From assembly GCA_963726005.1 (NCBI GenBank), contig CAVSAT010000008.1, forward strand, positions 62,001 to 126,000: a stretch of 64,000 nucleotides of DNA, read 5' to 3'. Each line of letters starts with the position of its first letter. Position 1 is the first letter of the stretch. The position numbers and the translations under genes were made by a program. Shown here piece by piece: positions 61,891 to 64,000 of the stretch. The notes under the pieces are model-generated. The model saw only the letters and a list, made by a program, of their open reading frames with translations, ran no database searches and was not told where the DNA came from. The DNA is from Bog-473 sp963726005. Its GTDB lineage: Bacteria; Actinomycetota; Acidimicrobiia; Acidimicrobiales; RAAP-2.

Positions 61891-62155
61891 GGCCCGCGAG
61901 CTACCCGCGTCGCGGACGGGCAGCGGCGTCCGCCCGCGCTTGGCCGCCACGTCGCAGCGCGCCGTCGGCCCTTCTCGGTCGCAACCAACTTGCAATTCGA
62001 CCGCAACCTGCGGTCGCAACGAAACGGGGCCGCAATGGACAACGAGGCCGCAAAGACCATCCGTCTGGCCTTGAGTTTTGGGGTTCCGTTGAGACTTTCT
62101 GTGACTTTCGATTCCTGCGCTTCAACGACGGTTTGTCCTACCCTGTTCCAGGCAG
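61891..62155. other. Intergenic region before the PDDEXK-RAMA-DUF4268 gene
   Basis: This spacer contains a 7-bp stem (GACCGCA/TGCGGTC, 61999-62015) and less GC-rich DNA near 62090-62150, where a TACCCT box (62139) may act as -10. No gene is seen. The start ATG at 62156 has only a short AGG-type ribosome-binding site. Confidence 0.45.
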
Positions 62156-63664
62156 ATGGCGGAAGAGATGCTCTTCACGGTTGCCGGGTCCGTCGCGATG
62201 CCGGCGCAGATGATCTCGCTCGAAGAGGCGGGCCTCGAGGAGCGCGCGGATCTCCAGGAATGGGTGCTGTCGAACCCCGCGATCCTCGGCCCTGCCGTCA
62301 AGGTGATCACCTTCGAATTCGACGGGCTGCCGGGTCCCGCCGGAGGGAGCCGGGACCGCATCACCGTGCTCGGCCTCGGCGTCGACGGCCGCTTGGTCAT
62401 CGGCGAACTGAAGAGCGGCCGGGCCCCCGACACCGAGGTCAACGCGATCAAATACGCCGCGCTGGCCAGCCGTACGCTCCCCGAAACGCTGGCCGACCAC
62501 TACGCCCGCTTCCAGGCCCGGCGCCAGATGCCCGTCACGCCGGAGGAGGCGCTCGCCGACCTCCAGGCCCATGCGCCCGAACTCTCGCAGCAGTCGCTGC
62601 GGCGTCCGCGCATCGTCCTGCTCGCCCGGGACTTCTCACCTGTCGTCACGGCCAGCGTCGTGTGGCTCAGCGAGATGGGCCTCGACATCTCCCTCGTCCA
62701 GATCAGCGCCTTCCGGTCCTACGTCTACGGGCAGTTGGGCAGCGGCAACGTGCCCATGATCTCGGTCAGCCAGCTCTATCCCCTGCGCGAGATAGAGGAG
62801 TTCACGATCAGCCCCGAGCGCCAGCTGGCCAAGGAGATGGCCGAGTCCCGCCGGCGCGTGCAGGACGCCAGCACCGTGCGCCGCCTCGTCACCGCCGAGA
62901 CCGTGGCGGACGGGACGATCTTCACCCTCAGCCCCCGCAGCGACCTCAGCTTCGACATGCGAAGCCAGCTCGAGGAGTGGCTGCACGCGGACCCCGCCCG
63001 CCGGACCGCACACTGGCAGAACAACCTCAACGCGCCGTTGGTGTGGGACGTCGACAAGACGGTGTACACCCCGGCGAGCCTCGTGCGCCACATCGTCGAG
63101 GAGGCCACCGGGGTCACGCGCGACTGGTTCGGCACGCAGTGGTGGCGCGACCCCGCCGGATGGACGCTCGTCGAGCTCGCCGGGCCGCTCAACGGCGGCA
63201 AGGGCGCCCTCTACCGCGACTATTGGTCGCGCTGGCTCGAAAAGGTCCGCGTCGAGCACGGCCACTGGACCCAGATGTCCACCCTGCCGGCGCAGAACTT
63301 CATCACGCTGCCCTCCCCCATCAAGGGCACGCACTACGGGCTGGCCTTCGCGGCCGGCGGCCGGCTCCGCTCCGACTTCTACGTCGACCTCGGCTCCGCC
63401 GAGGCGAGCGCCGCGCAATTCGAGGTCCTCCAATCGCAGCAACCCCTGATCGAATCTGTCTACGGCGGTCCGCTGTCGTGGGAGCGCCTCCCCGACCGCG
63501 GCGCCTACCGCATCGCCGACTACAGCGAGGGGGAGGTCACCACGGTCGAGGACTACGCGTTCTACATCGACTGGATGATCGACGCCCAGGAGCGCCTGCG
63601 CCAGGCCGTCAATGCAGTGCTGCGCAGCGGTGAGCCGCCGGACGACCCGTTCGACCGCCGCTGA
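62156..63664 (+). CDS. PDDEXK-like, RAMA-like and DUF4268 three-domain protein (possible defence nuclease)
   Basis: 502 residues. The N-terminal ~110 residues resemble a PDDEXK nuclease fold of the NucS/DUF91 kind: RITVLGLGVDGRLVIGELKSG, with Glu84-x-Lys86, but the expected Asp (RIDLL in NucS) is Thr70. A RAMA-like segment (about 265-345, LVWDVDKTVYTPASLVRHIVEEATG) follows; RAMA is found in restriction and DNA-modification proteins. The last ~140 residues match DUF4268 (ALYRDYWSRWLEKVR, SDFYVDLGSAEASAAQFEVL). It stands alone, with no methyltransferase nearby. A role against modified or foreign DNA is plausible but unproven. Confidence 0.75.
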   Translation: MAEEMLFTVAGSVAMPAQMISLEEAGLEERADLQEWVLSNPAILGPAVKVITFEFDGLPGPAGGSRDRITVLGLGVDGRLVIGELKSGRAPDTEVNAIKYAALASRTLPETLADHYARFQARRQMPVTPEEALADLQAHAPELSQQSLRRPRIVLLARDFSPVVTASVVWLSEMGLDISLVQISAFRSYVYGQLGSGNVPMISVSQLYPLREIEEFTISPERQLAKEMAESRRRVQDASTVRRLVTAETVADGTIFTLSPRSDLSFDMRSQLEEWLHADPARRTAHWQNNLNAPLVWDVDKTVYTPASLVRHIVEEATGVTRDWFGTQWWRDPAGWTLVELAGPLNGGKGALYRDYWSRWLEKVRVEHGHWTQMSTLPAQNFITLPSPIKGTHYGLAFAAGGRLRSDFYVDLGSAEASAAQFEVLQSQQPLIESVYGGPLSWERLPDRGAYRIADYSEGEVTTVEDYAFYIDWMIDAQERLRQAVNAVLRSGEPPDDPFDRR

Positions 63665-63665
63665 G

Positions 63666-64000
63666 TCACGAACTGCGCAGTTTCGACACCGCCAGCGGCG
63701 CAAAGACCGCGACCAGCCCGGCCGTCCACAACAACGAGGGCACCAGGTAGTACGACAGCGAGTGCCCGAGCAGCTGCTGTGCCGCCGGGCCACCCGTGAG
63801 CAACCGCACCGTGTTGATCATCTGGGTCATGGGCTGGTTGGTGGCGAAGGCCTGCATCCAGCCCGGCATCGTCGCCACCGGCACGTAGGCGGAGGAGACG
63901 AAGCTGAGTGGGAAGACCAGGAACGACAGGCTTTGCGCCGCCTGCGGGCTCCCGGCCGCCAGGCCCATGAAGATGAACATCCACACGAAGGCGAAGCCGT
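63666..64000 (-). CDS. ABC-2-type permease, C-terminal part (gene continues beyond window)
   Basis: The frame is open to the right edge. The visible ~110 residues contain FIFMGLAAGSPQAAQSLSFLVFPLSFVSSAYVP, MPGWMQAFATNQPMTQMINTV and the last helix SLSYYLVPSLLWTAGLVAVFAPLAV, the C-terminal half of a DrrB-like permease, similar to the one at 59507. Its ATPase partner must lie to the right of the window. It is convergent with the three-domain gene, 1 bp apart. Confidence 0.85.
   Translation of the reverse strand, partial: GFAFVWMFIFMGLAAGSPQAAQSLSFLVFPLSFVSSAYVPVATMPGWMQAFATNQPMTQMINTVRLLTGGPAAQQLLGHSLSYYLVPSLLWTAGLVAVFAPLAVSKLRSS

Noticed and set aside
61999..62015. Hairpin GACCGCA/TGCGGTC as terminator
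   Set aside because: No T-run follows the 7-bp stem, so it is noted only as a structure.
1..64000. CRISPR arrays, insertion sequences, integrase or replication origin
   Set aside because: No regular short repeats with spacers, no transposase or integrase-like protein, and no DnaA-box cluster were seen; the only tandem repeats are protein-coding (53213-53968) or the 17-bp pair at 38695.

Overview
The window is high-GC DNA with dense, short-spaced genes on both strands and many GTG/TTG starts. Its gene content fits an actinobacterium: three cytochromes P450, an F420-type luciferase-like oxidoreductase, a polyphosphate-glucokinase-like ROK kinase, DUF2510, DUF2252, SHOCT/PLDc_N small membrane proteins, a GAP (Sap) protein and a class F sortase. 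The 42-residue GYWLVASDGG-type repeats in the 53-55 kb surface protein suggest Acidimicrobiia or a relative. That assignment is inference; no rRNA or ribosomal protein gene is present to settle it.

Layout. 0-6.6 kb: the end of an M20 amidohydrolase, a phosphodiester-glycosidase-like lipoprotein, an SDR reductase, a cupin, an SCO6745-like protein, and two overlapping PH-domain membrane proteins. 6.5-11 kb: a P450 with its own TetR regulator, then a large multi-pass membrane protein. 11-16.2 kb: a leftward run of a dimethylglycine/sarcosine dehydrogenase-like flavoprotein fused to GcvT, a choline-kinase-like protein and an APC permease, consistent with use of choline- or betaine-derived methylamines. 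16.4-20.5 kb: a rightward, translationally coupled FGGY/glycerol kinase, GlpA-like flavoprotein and second flavoprotein, closed by a clear bidirectional terminator. 20.5-31.6 kb: small SHOCT and PLDc_N membrane proteins scattered among DUF6325, DUF2252, MBL-fold, DUF302, arylamine N-acetyltransferase, GAP, GH29 fucosidase and LLM oxidoreductase genes. 32-44.6 kb: a PAS-GGDEF-EAL c-di-GMP protein, two GDSL hydrolases, an alpha/beta hydrolase, an MDR reductase coupled to a sulfotransferase, catalase, a PhyH dioxygenase, a MarR/MFS efflux pair and a RibD-like reductase. 44.7-47.7 kb: a CYP125-like P450 overlapped by a quinone reductase, with a divergent TetR and two matching 20-bp operators.

47.7-55.6 kb looks like accessory DNA. 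It holds a GntR repressor, secreted and membrane proteins of unknown role, a sortase-anchored surface protein next to its class F sortase, two small DNA-binding proteins, and a repeat plus beta-helix secreted protein whose last ~110 residues are out of frame. Its right end is an intact tRNA-Arg(ACG). A degenerate copy of that tRNA's 3' end lies at 52.6 kb in the same orientation, as expected for an old integration site, and next to it is a fragment of a quinone reductase gene. No integrase is present.

55.7-64 kb: a TetR/polyphosphate-glucokinase-like/P450 operon divergent from a DrrAB-type ABC exporter, with repeated TetR-type operators between them; an amidase; a lone three-domain PDDEXK-like/RAMA/DUF4268 protein that may act on modified or foreign DNA; and a truncated ABC-2 permease.

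The most unusual items are the sortase/substrate unit with overlapping divergent promoters, the tRNA-Arg-bounded beta-helix island with its frameshift, and the orphan PDDEXK-RAMA-DUF4268 protein. All functions are read from the sequence alone; no database search was run.
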